Shown here: piece by piece, positions 1 through 8,292 of the stretch
How positions within the stretch are numbered: position 1 is the stretch's first letter
How the letters are laid out: each line of letters opens with the position of its first letter
Origin: an uncultured bacterium
GTDB lineage: Bacteria; Patescibacteriota; Gracilibacteria; Absconditabacterales; Absconditicoccaceae
NCBI GenBank assembly: GCA_937906635.1
Contig: CALCYP010000081.1
Location: 1 to 24,242, forward strand
Reading direction: 5' to 3'
DNA: 24,242 nt
Program-made: the position numbers and the translations under genes
Notes under the pieces: model-generated
Told to the model about the DNA's origin: nothing
Seen by the model: only the letters and a program-made list of their open reading frames with translations
Database searches by the model: none

Positions 1-442
1 CATCAAATAAATCTCTATTTTTCATCCTTTCACTCAATGCCACCAATTTATGGGCAAATATACTCGATTTTTCCATGGCCCTAATTTGTTTTCAGAAAAA
101 ATTTACTAATTCATATTTTGTATTTTTGTATTGTTTTTTACTTATCTCAATCTTGATATTGTGCTCAGTTGATCAGTAATCTAACAAAAGAAAATATGTA
201 AATTGTTTATCTTTTTTGTCCTTTATAACTCAGTATTTTTTCACAATATTTTCGATTTTTTCTATAATATCTTGGCAAGGAGAAATTATATCAAAATCTA
301 AATCTGTTGAAAATCTTGGTAATTGATAAACAAAATAAGCTAAAGTTCATCATTTGAAAGCTAATGTATTTTTTAAATCAGAATCAAAAATATCGTTTAA
401 GATTTGAAACATTATAACTCTATGCCTTTCTTGATTTAGCAT
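1..442 (-). CDS. AbiEii/AbiGii-family nucleotidyltransferase toxin, partial
   Basis: Read with TGA as Gly, this frame gives the N-terminal 147 residues of an AbiEii-type nucleotidyltransferase; the C-terminus lies beyond the left edge. The nucleotidyltransferase signature is clear: FKGGTLAYF at residues 29-37, then RFSTDLDFD at 43-51, the acidic pair that binds metal in this family. A later AHKLVALSERMKNRDLFD stretch near the edge matches the conserved helix of AbiEii proteins. Both glycines of KGGT are TGA codons. The start overlaps the end of the upstream AbiEi-like gene by 23 bp, the usual antitoxin-toxin order. Members of the family are toxins that transfer nucleotides, to tRNA in characterised MenT proteins, and act in phage abortive infection. 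Family assignment is secure; target and activity are inferred. Confidence 0.9.
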
Positions 443-995
443 TTTTAATTAATTTATTGATTAAAACAGATGTCGTTTTAGGATAAATTGTTGATAATTT
501 AGATAGTAATTCTATGTCTAATGCTTTAATATTGTCAAAATTAATATTTTTGTACAAATAAATCATATCACAAACTGCTCTTTCAGGAGTTGCTATATAA
601 TATTTTCATGTATACACTAATCATAGTGGATCTGTCAAAATACTTGGTTTTATTTTGTGATATTCAAAGATTAGTCAGTCTAAGTTTTTTGTGAAAGTAT
701 TACTTCATACTAAGGTAATAGTTTTGTCATATGATTGAAAAATAATTCCATTCTTTTGTAAAACATATTCCAATCAAATGTAAGAATTTTTTCTAAGTTT
801 AGATGCTAATTCTAACTTATCATAATCCAATAAAGACCATATTCAGTATCATAAATTCTTTACTATATTTTGCATTTTCATTGTCTGTAAAATTTCATTA
901 ATTTGAGTCGGATTTTTAATTTTGAATAAAAATTTTAGTTCAGATATCGTAAACACTGTATTTTTTGATTCTATAAGAGTTTTTAAGTATTTCAT
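420..995 (-). CDS. AbiEi-like antitoxin / transcriptional regulator
   Basis: A 191-residue protein when TGA is Gly, directly upstream of and overlapping the AbiEii gene. The N-terminus (MKYLKTLIESKNTVFT, then ISELKFLF) resembles the winged-helix start of AbiEi antitoxins. The core YYIATPERAVCDMIYLY near residues 133-150 is the conserved 'A-x-PERA-x-xDml' block of this family. AbiEi proteins bind the promoter of their own operon and neutralise the AbiEii toxin. The frame stays open upstream to a TTG at 1040, but a good promoter (-10 at 1042-1047) puts the transcription start near 1035. The ATG at 995 is therefore the better start and gives about 40 nt of leader. The gene ends in TAG. Confidence 0.85.
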
Positions 996-1041
996 ATTGT
1001 CACTCAAAATATATTTAAAATCATATATTTCAGATGACAAA

Positions 1042-1069
1042 ATTATAGTCTTTTTTTTTGAAAATGCAA
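1042..1069 (-). promoter_or_regulatory. Promoter of the AbiE operon
   Basis: On the minus strand, TTGCAT (1069-1064) and TATAAT (1047-1042) are separated by 16 bp. The same TTGCAW/TATAAT arrangement occurs before several other genes in this window. Confidence 0.6.
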
Positions 1070-1182
1070 ATATTTCCTTGTAAATTACTATTTCTGTATA
1101 AATAAAAGGTATTTACAAAAAATGACTTCAGAAACGTAAGGTCATATAGGATATTTTGGGGAAAATTTTTCAATAAGCATAT

Positions 1183-1380
1183 TTATTTTTTATTTGTTTT
1201 CTTTTTACCTGTTAATGCTGAAAAAAGATCTTTCCCTAATTGCTTAACATTTTGTCGAGATCTTTTACAAGAGTTTTTTATAGCATCAAAAACAGAGATA
1301 GTTCAAAATTTTGAATTCATATATTGATTTATTCATGAATCTATTTTTTCTTTATCTTCTTTATAAAGCACATTATCCAT
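1183..1380 (-). CDS. Small lysine-rich hypothetical protein
   Basis: A 65-residue reading frame with two TGA-encoded glycines, ending in TAA. It starts 16 bp after the RNHCP gene on the same strand, so the two are probably co-transcribed. The sequence is basic: the C-terminus is SALTGKKKTNKK and the middle contains NSCKRSRQNVKQLGKDL, which suggests a helical nucleic-acid-binding or ribosome-associated peptide. I do not recognise a family. There is no signal peptide or membrane segment. Coding status rests on the clean operon spacing and the in-frame TGA glycines. Confidence 0.6.
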
Positions 1381-1396
1381 TTTTCGTAATGATATA

Positions 1397-1702
1397 TTAT
1401 AAATTTTGATTCTCTTTTACTAATTGTAACAATGCTTGAATATTATCATCATCAGCTCTTTTATTTCGATGTAATTTTCCACATTTTGTACACTTGAATA
1501 AGATTTTCATAGTTCAATTTCTGATTTCATAATTTATTGGTTTCATGATTCAGTGACAAACACTTGCTCTATCTCATGGAATTTCTCAATCCACATGTAG
1601 AGATGTGAAACAATACGGGCAATGATTTCTACATGTTTTAGCTGCCAAAGGAATTTCTTTTTTACAGTTTATACATGTAAACGATTCGTTTATTTTTTTC
1701 AT
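1397..1702 (-). CDS. RNHCP domain zinc-ribbon protein
   Basis: A 101-residue protein carrying the motif that names the RNHCP family (R-N-H-C-P at residues 23-27, in KTCRNHCPYCFTSLHVD). A first CxxC pair (CINCKK, near residues 10-13), CPYC, and a C-terminal CTKCGKLHRNKRADDDN complete the cysteines of a likely zinc-binding fold. This matches the known family layout over its full length. The function of RNHCP proteins is not established; the zinc ribbons suggest nucleic-acid contact. The next gene downstream begins 16 bp after its stop. A G+C-rich structured element lies just upstream and could be its leader. Confidence 0.9.
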
Positions 1703-1732
1703 AATCAATATCTTATAAATATTTTTTTGACC

Positions 1733-1866
1733 AAGTGGCCGTAAAAATCACATATTTATCTCCAATTTTTAAAGGTGGGTAGCTCGTCCCGAAATACATC
1801 AGGAATACCGTCTCCCAGGAGAAATTTGAGATATTTGTATTTTTTGCAATTCCTACGCACCACTTA
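1733..1866. ncRNA. Candidate structured RNA or leader element, strand uncertain
   Basis: This stretch is much richer in G+C than its surroundings and has nested complementarity. GGTGGGTAG (1774-1782) pairs with CTACGCACC (1853-1861) with one mismatch, GGAAT (1802-1806) with ATTCC (1849-1853), and TCTC with GAGA around a CCAG loop (1811-1822). AAGTGG (1733-1738) can also pair with CCACTT (1860-1865). In an AT-rich genome such islands are often stable RNAs. It matches no tRNA, SRP RNA or 6S pattern that I can recognise. On the minus strand it would be the 5' leader of the RNHCP gene. Short open frames cross it, so a remnant peptide gene cannot be excluded. Confidence 0.4.
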
Positions 1867-1916
1867 GTGTACTATTAATTATAAAGATTATTCTCTTTTT
1901 TTCAATATTTTTGATA

Positions 1917-1943
1917 TAAAAAAACCGAGAAATCATTCCCGGT
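1917..1943 (-). terminator. Rho-independent terminator of the RRM gene
   Basis: On the minus strand a hairpin with ACCG / CGGT outer pairs (1943-1924) is followed by seven T residues. It lies about 30 bp after the stop of the RRM gene. Confidence 0.7.
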
Positions 1944-1971
1944 CTTTATATTTAGTTTGATAGATAGTAAA

Positions 1972-2283
1972 CTATTCTGCTTCTTCTGAATTTTCTGCCC
2001 TTTGTTGCATTCTTTCTGGATTTTCTTTTGCAAAGTCAACTCTAACTTGTCTCTCCCAGATTTCTTTTTCATTCATTTCAGCTTGTGCTTTTGCAGCATC
2101 TTCAGCATTTGCGAATTCTACAAATCCGAATCCTCTACTTCTACCTGTTTCGTTGTCTAATACAACTCTTGCGAAAACTACTTCTCAGAATTTTTCAAAT
2201 TCTTCTCTAAGATGTTTTCATCTCATTTTTCGTGGTAATCCACTAACAAACAATTTTGTTTGGCTAATAACTTGTTCTGCCAT
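1972..2283 (-). CDS. RRM-type RNA-binding protein
   Basis: A single-RRM protein of 103 residues. RNP2 is LFVSGL near residues 11-16 and RNP1 is RGFGFVEF near 52-59, followed by the usual ANAEDAAKAQAEMN helix. The C-terminal tail is acidic (RAENSEEAE). This is the bacterial 'RNA recognition motif' type found in cyanobacteria and many Patescibacteria, often linked to cold or stress adaptation and mRNA binding. Two glycines are TGA codons. The gene ends in TAG and is followed by a terminator. A hairpin lies in its leader (2314-2329). Start chosen at the ATG directly before the RRM fold. Confidence 0.93.
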
Positions 2284-2313
2284 TTCTCAACAAAAAATAA
2301 TATAAAATTAACC

Positions 2314-2329
2314 CAAGTCATACGACTTG
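2314..2329. repeat. Perfect hairpin in the leader of the RRM gene
   Basis: CAAGTC and GACTTG flank an ATAC loop, about 30 bp upstream of the RRM start. It could be an autoregulatory RNA site or a binding site in the region shared with the divergent gene at 2446; there is no further evidence. Confidence 0.35.
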
Positions 2330-2445
2330 CAGAGTTCTTATATATTTTATTTTTGGTATTACAAGACTTTTTTTCAATTTCATTTGCTATTATTTGCAAA
2401 AAACATATATAGTCATTGTTTTTATTTTTGTATAACACTGAAAAG

Positions 2446-3087
2446 ATGGACGAACAGACACATCAACAACCAAATTGATTTGTTGTAACGACTATAGAGG
2501 AACCAAAAAAATGATTGGCTATCGCTAGTTTTGTTTTATCATTGCTTGGACTAAATATACTTTGATTAATCTTTGGAATTATTGCCCTAAAAAGAAAACA
2601 ATTAAAACGAGCAGCTATGGCTTGAACAATTATTTCTGCTGTAGAGTTATTTATAGTAATAATATGTATACCAAGATTCCTTTCTGCTTGGAATATGGCA
2701 AATGATATGGAAAGGCAGAAAAATGTAGAACATCTTGGAATATGCTTGACTCAGTATGCTCTAGATAATGATTGATATCCCAAAGATCTTACCGATTTAA
2801 TGTGATATAAATGATGCTTTGTTCGTGAAAAACATGTAAAGAAGGACCATGATGAATATCCTTATATGAAAGCTTATATGAAAGATTATCCTACAAAATG
2901 AGATACTTATGGATATATCCAATTAAATAATGGGTCTCGTAATTGATCTAATTGCATGGTATATACAGACTTATCGTGCAAAGATTGTGGTAATTGTGAT
3001 AGTAGTAAGATATCTGAAATAAAAGATTTTAATTCAGCTCGAAATGTTTTCACAAAATCTTGAGATTATTATTGTGATGTTCAATAA
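2446..3087 (+). CDS. DUF4190-like membrane protein with a pseudopilin-like C-terminal domain
   Basis: A 213-residue protein divergent from the RRM gene. Residues 1-25 are a short polar cytoplasmic tail. Two hydrophobic segments follow (starting LAIASFVLSLLGL, then TIISAVELFIVIICI) with a basic ALKRKQLKRAA turn between them, the DUF4190 pattern. The outer part begins RFLSAWNMANDMERQKNVEH and contains QYALDNDGYPKDLTDLMGY, reminiscent of the major pseudopilin fold, then a cysteine-rich tail (CKDCGNCD). It looks like a surface-anchored protein. Its neighbour downstream has the same anchor, so the two are probably paralogues with different outer domains. Function unknown. TGA encodes many of the glycines, including several in the hydrophobic segments. 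Confidence 0.75.
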
Positions 3088-3115
3088 TATTTTTATCTTA
3101 TAATAAATTTAAAAA

Positions 3116-4087
3116 ATGGAAGAACAAACAAATTGATGAAATTGACTTGCCATTGCTAGTTTTGTTTTAGCTCTAGTTTGATGATTCTTGTGTCTGACAA
3201 TCATTGGTGGAATCCTTTGAATTATATGTTGGCTTTTAGCTTTAATTTTTGGAATCGTAGCTTTGTGCAAAAAACAAACTAAACGAGCTTCAATCCTAGG
3301 AATAATTTTTTCAGCTTTGTGAATGGCTATAGTTGTAATATTTGCTGCTGTATTATGAAGATTTGTAGTCCAGCACAAGGATCAATTTATGAATCCTATA
3401 ACTGATTTCTCAGCTCGAGTAGAAGAGAATCCTGAGATTGCACAGCTGATGCAAGATGAAGATTTTAGTGATAAACTTGAGGCCAATATCAAACAAAGAT
3501 TACAAGAGAAATATGGAGAAGAGTATTCAGATATCGATAGCATAGATTGAATTATGGATGTCTGGTGAGACATGTTTGAAGAAATGAAAAATGTAGCAAC
3601 AGAATTAGCTGGACAAGCATGAATGGGTCTGGATCAAGGTAGCGAAGTTCCTATTGCTGGAATTTGAAATCCTGCTGCTGAATTTTGTGTAGCACAAGGA
3701 TGAGAATCATATATTGTTGAAGACGAAGATTGAGCTCAAAAATGAATGTGTAGATTGTCTGATGGTACAGAAATGGATGAATGGGAATATTTTAATGCTA
3801 TTGCTGATGTTATCTCAGGTGATATTATAGGACCCGTAAGTGAAGTTATAATTTGTGATGAATTTTATAAATCTGGAGTTTGAGATATAGCATGTACAGA
3901 GCAATATGCACCAGTTTGTGGAAATAATGGTAAAACTTATGGAAATAGTTGTTTCGCTTGTATAGAAGTTGATTCATATACAGATTGAGAATGTACAAAT
4001 ATTACTAATGAATGTAATTGTCCAGAATGATTTTATGAAGACTGAACACCTTTTGCATGTAACTGTCCAGCCGTATTTACAGAATAG
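3116..4087 (+). CDS. DUF4190-type membrane-anchored protein with DUF333 and Kazal domains
   Basis: A 323-residue protein 28 bp after its paralogue. Residues 1-95 hold the same two-helix membrane anchor (NGLAIASFVLAL; FGIVALCKKQTKRASILGI). A charged helical region follows. Near residue 180 comes a DUF333 domain (NPAAEFCVAQGGES, MCRLSDGTEMDEWEYFN), then a Kazal-type serine-protease-inhibitor domain (CTEQYAPVCGNNGKTYGNSC, ending DGEC). The tail is cysteine-rich (NECNCPEGFYEDGT). The Kazal cysteine order and the PVCG/TYxNxC core are intact. The inhibitor would face outward and could block host or prey proteases, as expected for an epibiotic CPR cell; that role is inferred. Ends in TAG and is followed by a strong terminator. 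Confidence 0.88.
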
Positions 4088-4109
4088 ATATTTTAGAAAA
4101 TAAGGAAAG

Positions 4110-4137
4110 ACAGCTCATCATTGAGCTGTTTTTTATT
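4110..4137 (+). terminator. Rho-independent terminator
   Basis: ACAGCTCA and TGAGCTGT (8 bp) flank a TCAT loop and are followed by a T-rich tract. It sits 22 bp after the Kazal-domain gene. Confidence 0.85.
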
Positions 4138-4220
4138 TTTGTTGTGAATAAAATAGACAATATTATATACTGTGCTCCTTTGGAAAACTAGCGAACAAAG
4201 TAAGATAGAAAGTAATATTC

Positions 4221-4326
4221 CTCCCCTCGGGGAGGTCTCCGATGAAATCGGAGGGTGGGGGTTACCCCCAACTAGCTCCGCAAACAATCCCGCTAAAGAC
4301 GGGACAGAGACTCCCCGTAGGGGAAG
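4221..4326. repeat. Cluster of G+C-rich palindromes
   Basis: Five short palindromes lie in tandem: CTCCCCTCGGGGAG (4221-4234), CTCCGATGAAATCGGAG (4237-4253), TGGGGG/CCCCCA around TTA (4256-4270), CCCG/CGGG (4289-4303) and TCCCC/GGGGA (4312-4324). The CCGATGAAATCGG core also occurs in the repeat inside the Elp3 gene, so this is probably a non-coding copy of the same palindromic family. It fills the gap between the Kazal-gene terminator and the Elp3 stop. Confidence 0.7.
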
Positions 4327-4350
4327 GATTTTCCCAATACGTTCTAAATT

Positions 4351-6342
4351 TTATAGACCTTTTACCATATATGTTCCAACTAAAGAATATCACTGTTTTT
4401 CGTAATACTTTCTCACTCAAACTCATGAGATTACTGAAAGATTTTTGTATCAATTATCTTTTGAAATTTGTTCTGCCATAGAAAGCAACTGTGAGCCAAA
4501 TCAACGATGTTGCTTTTGATCATTTGAATCTACATTTTCTTTTAATCATGCAAGTTGTCCGTAAATATGTAATTCACGAATTAAAGCCGTATCTTTTCAT
4601 AATCAATCTCGCTCTATTGCCTTGTCTGGGTCTGGAAGTAGTAATCTCGTAAATCCGTAAATATAGCCTTGTAAATCTTCAAATGAAATAAAAAATTCTC
4701 TTCAAACAGAACTATCGTATTGTCTGATTACGAGATTTGGCTGAGTATCTGTATTCTTTTTTCATTTTTCATCTCTATTTCTGATTTCTCTACTTCTGGT
4801 ATCTAAACATACAAAATTCCTATAAGACTCAATGTCTGGCTTTTGTCAGATAATAATGTTTTTTATTGAATTTCATTGATTATCTGATAGGCAACCCCTC
4901 ACCCCTCAGCTGGCTAAGCAAGCTTCGGGGAGCTCCCCTATTAGGGAGCAAATTTCTCCCCTGTTAGGGGGAGTGAGCCGATTTCATCGGCTCGAGGGGG
5001 TTGCCTCAACTAATTCATACTCTCCATACAGTCTAGAATAAAGCTTTTTTGCTTCATCTGGATTTAATTTCAATTCTTTCTTCAGTTCATTGTGTGTGAG
5101 TTGAGAAAGATTTGTAATGTTTGAACCGGCTGTAATTTCTGTAGCAGGGATATCACGAATCAATCTCTTGATCCTCGTATATGGTGGAATTATTTCTAAA
5201 AAAGTTTGCTTGATTAGCTTTTGAATGTAATCAATAGTAAGTGGCTTATATTCTCATTTCTCGTATAAATCGTACAAAATAGTATTTTTTACCACGGATG
5301 TCGGATAAAATTTGATTTCATCTGGTTTGAGATATGGATCTGAGTAAATTTTTTGGAAAGTTCACAAATCTTTTTCGTAAGTATATCAGTATAGTCCAGG
5401 CATTATATGGATTGAAAATTTGAATCCATATTGTCTAAGTTTGTGGATGGCATCGCGAATTTGTTGGACAGTATGTCATCTATGATTTGCTGATAAAATA
5501 TCATCGTACATGGATTGGACTCACATTTCAAGTCTGGTCACTCACAATTCGCGCCACATCCTACAATTTTCATCTGTAGCAAATTCTGGTCTGGTTTCTA
5601 TAGTCAGACCAATAATCCTATTTTGTGCGGTTTCATTTTGTTTGATTGCTTCTTGTAACGAATCTGAGTACTTGATAGAATCAAGGTTTGTTAGTTCATA
5701 TTTGAAACGAGTTTCTTCATCTTCTTTAGGCTGATCTAAATCCCCCCTTATTCCCCCCTTAATAAGGGGGGCAACTTCGCTTGGAAATTTGATTTCAAGC
5801 TGTGAAAAGGTATTACAAGCATCATAAAGCTTTTTTATGAAATCAATTTTGTAATCATTTGGATAAAAGTCTCGAGTTCATCATAGGACTATCATCTCAA
5901 TTTTGTCTGTCTGATGACCGGTCATTGTGAGAGACAAAAGTCTATTGTATACTTGCTTAATTGGATCAAATTGATTCAATAATGCTCTCATAGCTCCCGG
6001 TTCGGAACTAATGTAGCTTTTGGGCATTCATTGTTCATTTGGACAAAAAATACATTGTCCTGGACACGGATATGGTTTGGTAAGGACTTGAACAGCGACA
6101 ATTCCAGACTGAGAACGTACTGCTCTCTTTTTTAGCAATGATTCTATTTCTATATTTTTCTCAATTTTTTTGTCGGAAAGCAGTTCGTGATATGCACGAA
6201 GCAGTTTGATATTGGTAGGAATATCTGCTAATTTTTGTTTTTTAGCAAAATCTCTCTTGATATCTTTCAAGTCGTCAAGGTTTAATTTCTGCTCAGCATT
6301 TTGGGCAATGATTTGTAATATCAATTCGTGATAAGGATTCAT
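4351..6342 (-). CDS. elp3: Elp3-type radical SAM / GNAT tRNA-modifying enzyme
   Basis: A 663-residue protein. The radical-SAM cluster CxxxCxxC is at residues 93-100 (PCPGQCIFC). Then come LGGTRDFYP, GLTIETRPE, GVTRLEMGVQS, FSIHIMPGLYG and the PYTRIKRLIRDIPA segment, all typical of Elp3. The C-terminal GNAT acetyltransferase includes RELHIYGQ and the acetyl-CoA loop RGFGSQLL near residue 610. Elp3 makes the carboxymethyl group at wobble uridine U34 of tRNA using acetyl-CoA and SAM. It is longer than the usual ~550 residues because two palindromic repeats are read in frame, at about residues 190-200 and 445-484. The frame stays open through both. Stand-alone Elp3 occurs in other bacteria and archaea. 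Confidence 0.93.
4889..5006. repeat. MITE-like palindromic element inside the Elp3 coding sequence
   Basis: A 118-bp G+C-rich insert bounded by near-perfect inverted ends, AGGCAACCCC at 4889 and GGGGTTGCCT ending at 5006. It contains inner hairpins such as GAGCCGATTTCATCGGCTC and CTCCCCTATTAGGGAG. It falls in the linker between the radical-SAM and GNAT domains of Elp3 and is translated (starts ATPSSRGNRLTPP in the protein). The style recalls Rickettsia palindromic elements that persist inside reading frames. Confidence 0.75.
5742..5771. repeat. Short palindromic repeat inside the Elp3 coding sequence
   Basis: CCCCCCTTA occurs twice directly and once inverted, the last two forming a 9-bp stem (5752-5771). 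It is read in frame as PLIKGGIRGD in Elp3, in a loop before the SLQEAIKQNETA segment. The base composition stands out sharply from the neighbouring codons. Confidence 0.7.
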
Positions 6343-6388
6343 TATATTTGAATTGTAAAGAATCGTGTTTTTTTTTCAAGAAAATAAG

Positions 6389-6416
6389 TTGATTTTTATT
6401 TATATAGTGATATACT
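6389..6416 (+). promoter_or_regulatory. Putative promoter of the restriction-modification operon
   Basis: TTGATT (6389-6394) and TATACT (6411-6416) with a 16-bp spacer point toward the methyltransferase genes. Transcription from here would leave a leader of about 205 nt. Confidence 0.4.
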
Positions 6417-6473
6417 AAAAGAGCTACAATTATATGTTTATGTGTTTTTACTTGTTTTCACCAATAAGTGAAT

Positions 6474-6604
6474 GGTTTGCGATTATCCTGCAAACCAAAA
6501 TCTTTTGAAGACAAGGAAAGCATATGATTGTAGCAAATCTGGATAGTCGTAAATCATTCTCTTTTTTGTTACAACAAATATGAAATATGGCGGCCAGATT
6601 TGCT
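6474..6604 (+). promoter_or_regulatory. Leader with two inverted repeats before the R-M operon
   Basis: The region 6343-6627 has no gene. It holds GGTTTGC/GCAAACC around a 9-nt loop (6474-6496) and a longer-range pair, AGCAAATCTGG (6532-6542) with CCAGATTTGCT (6594-6604), ending 23 bp before the first methyltransferase start. These could fold in the mRNA or serve as an operator that times restriction against methylation. No controller-protein gene is visible. Confidence 0.4.
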
Positions 6605-6627
6605 TTACAATCTACCGCTTTTTTATT

Positions 6628-7461
6628 ATGAATTATATTAATCAAGTTTTTTTCAAAAATTCTCAGAAAATGGAAGAAATTCCAGATTGTTCTATTGACT
6701 TAATTATAACATCTCCTCCCTATTTTAATATTAAAGACTATTCTAAAAATTGAACACAGACTGAACAACATTCAAAAAAAGAACAATGACAGTTATGAGA
6801 TATCACTAATTACAAAATATTCATAAATGAATTATTAAAGGTTCGAATAGAATGCGAAAGAATTTTAAAACCGAATTGAAAACTAGTCATAAACTCACCT
6901 TTAATGCCTATGGTTAAAAGTAAATTTTCAACTCATTATAATAGGCATATTTTTGATATAAATTCAGATATTCAACACTCCATATTATACAGAAATAATA
7001 CAAAGATGTTCCTTTTGGATACATATATTTGGAATAGAACAAATTGATCTAAAAAATTAATGTTCTGAAGTTATCCTTATCCTAAAAATTTCTATGCTCA
7101 AAATACAAGTGAATTTATAACTGTATATGTGAAAGACTGAAAACCTATTAATGAGTTTTCTCAAGAACAAAAAGAAAATAGTAAGTTGACGCAAAATGAA
7201 TGGATAACTTATACAAAACAGATTTGGGATATTTCTATCCCCAATAAATCTGATTTAGCATTTTGAAAACATTCTGCAATAATGCCAGAAGAAATTGTCA
7301 AAAGATGTATTAAATTATATTCATTTGTTTGAGACATTATTCTTGACCCATTCGCTTGAAGTTGAACTACATTGAAAGTTGCTAAAGAATTAAAAAGGAA
7401 ATATGTATGATACGAAATAATGCCAGAATATAAAAAAATTATAAACTTAAAACTATGATAA
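6628..7461 (+). CDS. Beta-class DNA methyltransferase (TSPPY motif)
   Basis: A 277-residue amino-methyltransferase. The catalytic motif TSPPY is at residues 28-32 and the SAM-binding motif DPFAGSGTT at 240-248. This order (catalytic first, SAM site last) defines the beta class, which methylates N4 of cytosine or N6 of adenine; TSPPY is common among N4-cytosine enzymes, but the base cannot be decided from the motif. Both glycines of AGSG are TGA. It is the first gene of a three-gene operon with a second methyltransferase 28 bp downstream and an HNH nuclease after it. An in-frame ATG at 6580 is possible, but starting at 6628 leaves a normal N-terminus before the first motif. Confidence 0.92.
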
Positions 7462-7489
7462 ATTTTTAACATTTAAAACATTCTATTAT

Positions 7490-8263
7490 ATGATAAAATC
7501 AAACATAATTTATAATATGAATTGCTTTGATTATTTAAAAAAGATATATGATGACTCTATTGATTTAGCCATTATTGATCCCCCCTATAATTTAAAAAAA
7601 GGAGAATGGGATACTTTTAAATCTGAAAAATCTTTTTTTGATTTTACATTTAAACGAATAGATGATTTATTACCAAAATTAAAAAATTGAAGTTCTTTAT
7701 ACATATTTAACACTCCATATAATTCTGCTTTTATACTTCAATATTTAGTTTCAAAATGATTAAATTTTCAGAACTGGATAACTTGGGATAAAAGGGATGG
7801 ATTTTCATCCACAAAGAAAAAATATGTGAATGCTCAAGAAACTATTCTTTTTTTTACTAAAGGGGAAAGTCACACATTCAATTCCGATGATATTAGAGTT
7901 CCTTATGAGTCAACCGATAGAATGGCTCATGCTACAAAAGTTTGATTACTCAAGAACTGAAAAAGACGATTTCCAAATAAAAACTGAAAATTATGTACAG
8001 AAGTTTGGCATATAACAAGTGAAAGACATAAAAATAAAGTCAATTGAAAAGTAGTATCATTGTGACATGCCACACCAAAACCATTAGATATGATCGAAAG
8101 AATTATCAAGGCAAGCTCAAATGAATGAGACATAGTTTTAGATTGTTTTATGTGAACTTGAACTACTGCTGTTGCATGTAAAAAATTAAATAGAGTGTTT
8201 TTTTGATGTGAACTTAATCAAGAATATATCGATATCGCAAATAGTAGGCTTAATAAGCTATAA
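7490..8263 (+). CDS. Beta-class DNA adenine methyltransferase (DPPY motif)
   Basis: A 257-residue methyltransferase, second gene of the operon. The catalytic motif DPPYN is at residues 30-34, preceded by DSIDLAII. The SAM motif DCFMGTGTT is at 218-226, preceded by TPKPLDMIERII. The DPPY motif and beta order indicate N6-adenine methylation. Two different methyltransferases beside one nuclease are typical of systems that recognise an asymmetric site, where each enzyme protects one strand; that inference fits but is not proven. The M-T-G-T glycines are TGA codons. The nuclease gene begins 29 bp after its stop. Confidence 0.92.
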
Positions 8264-8292
8264 ATTTTTATTTAATTAAATTATTGTTTAAA

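Noticed and set aside
1774..1861. tRNA-like acceptor stem in the G+C-rich element
   Set aside because: The 9-bp end pairing recalls a long-armed tRNA, but there is no T-loop (TTCRA) and no plausible anticodon arm on either strand.
4221..4326. Possible CRISPR array in the palindromic cluster
   Set aside because: The palindromes differ from each other and have no regular spacer length; no cas gene is in the window.
7830..8133. Short frames in both strands within the second methyltransferase
   Set aside because: They are fragments and antisense shadows caused by reading TGA as stop; the code-25 frame is continuous.
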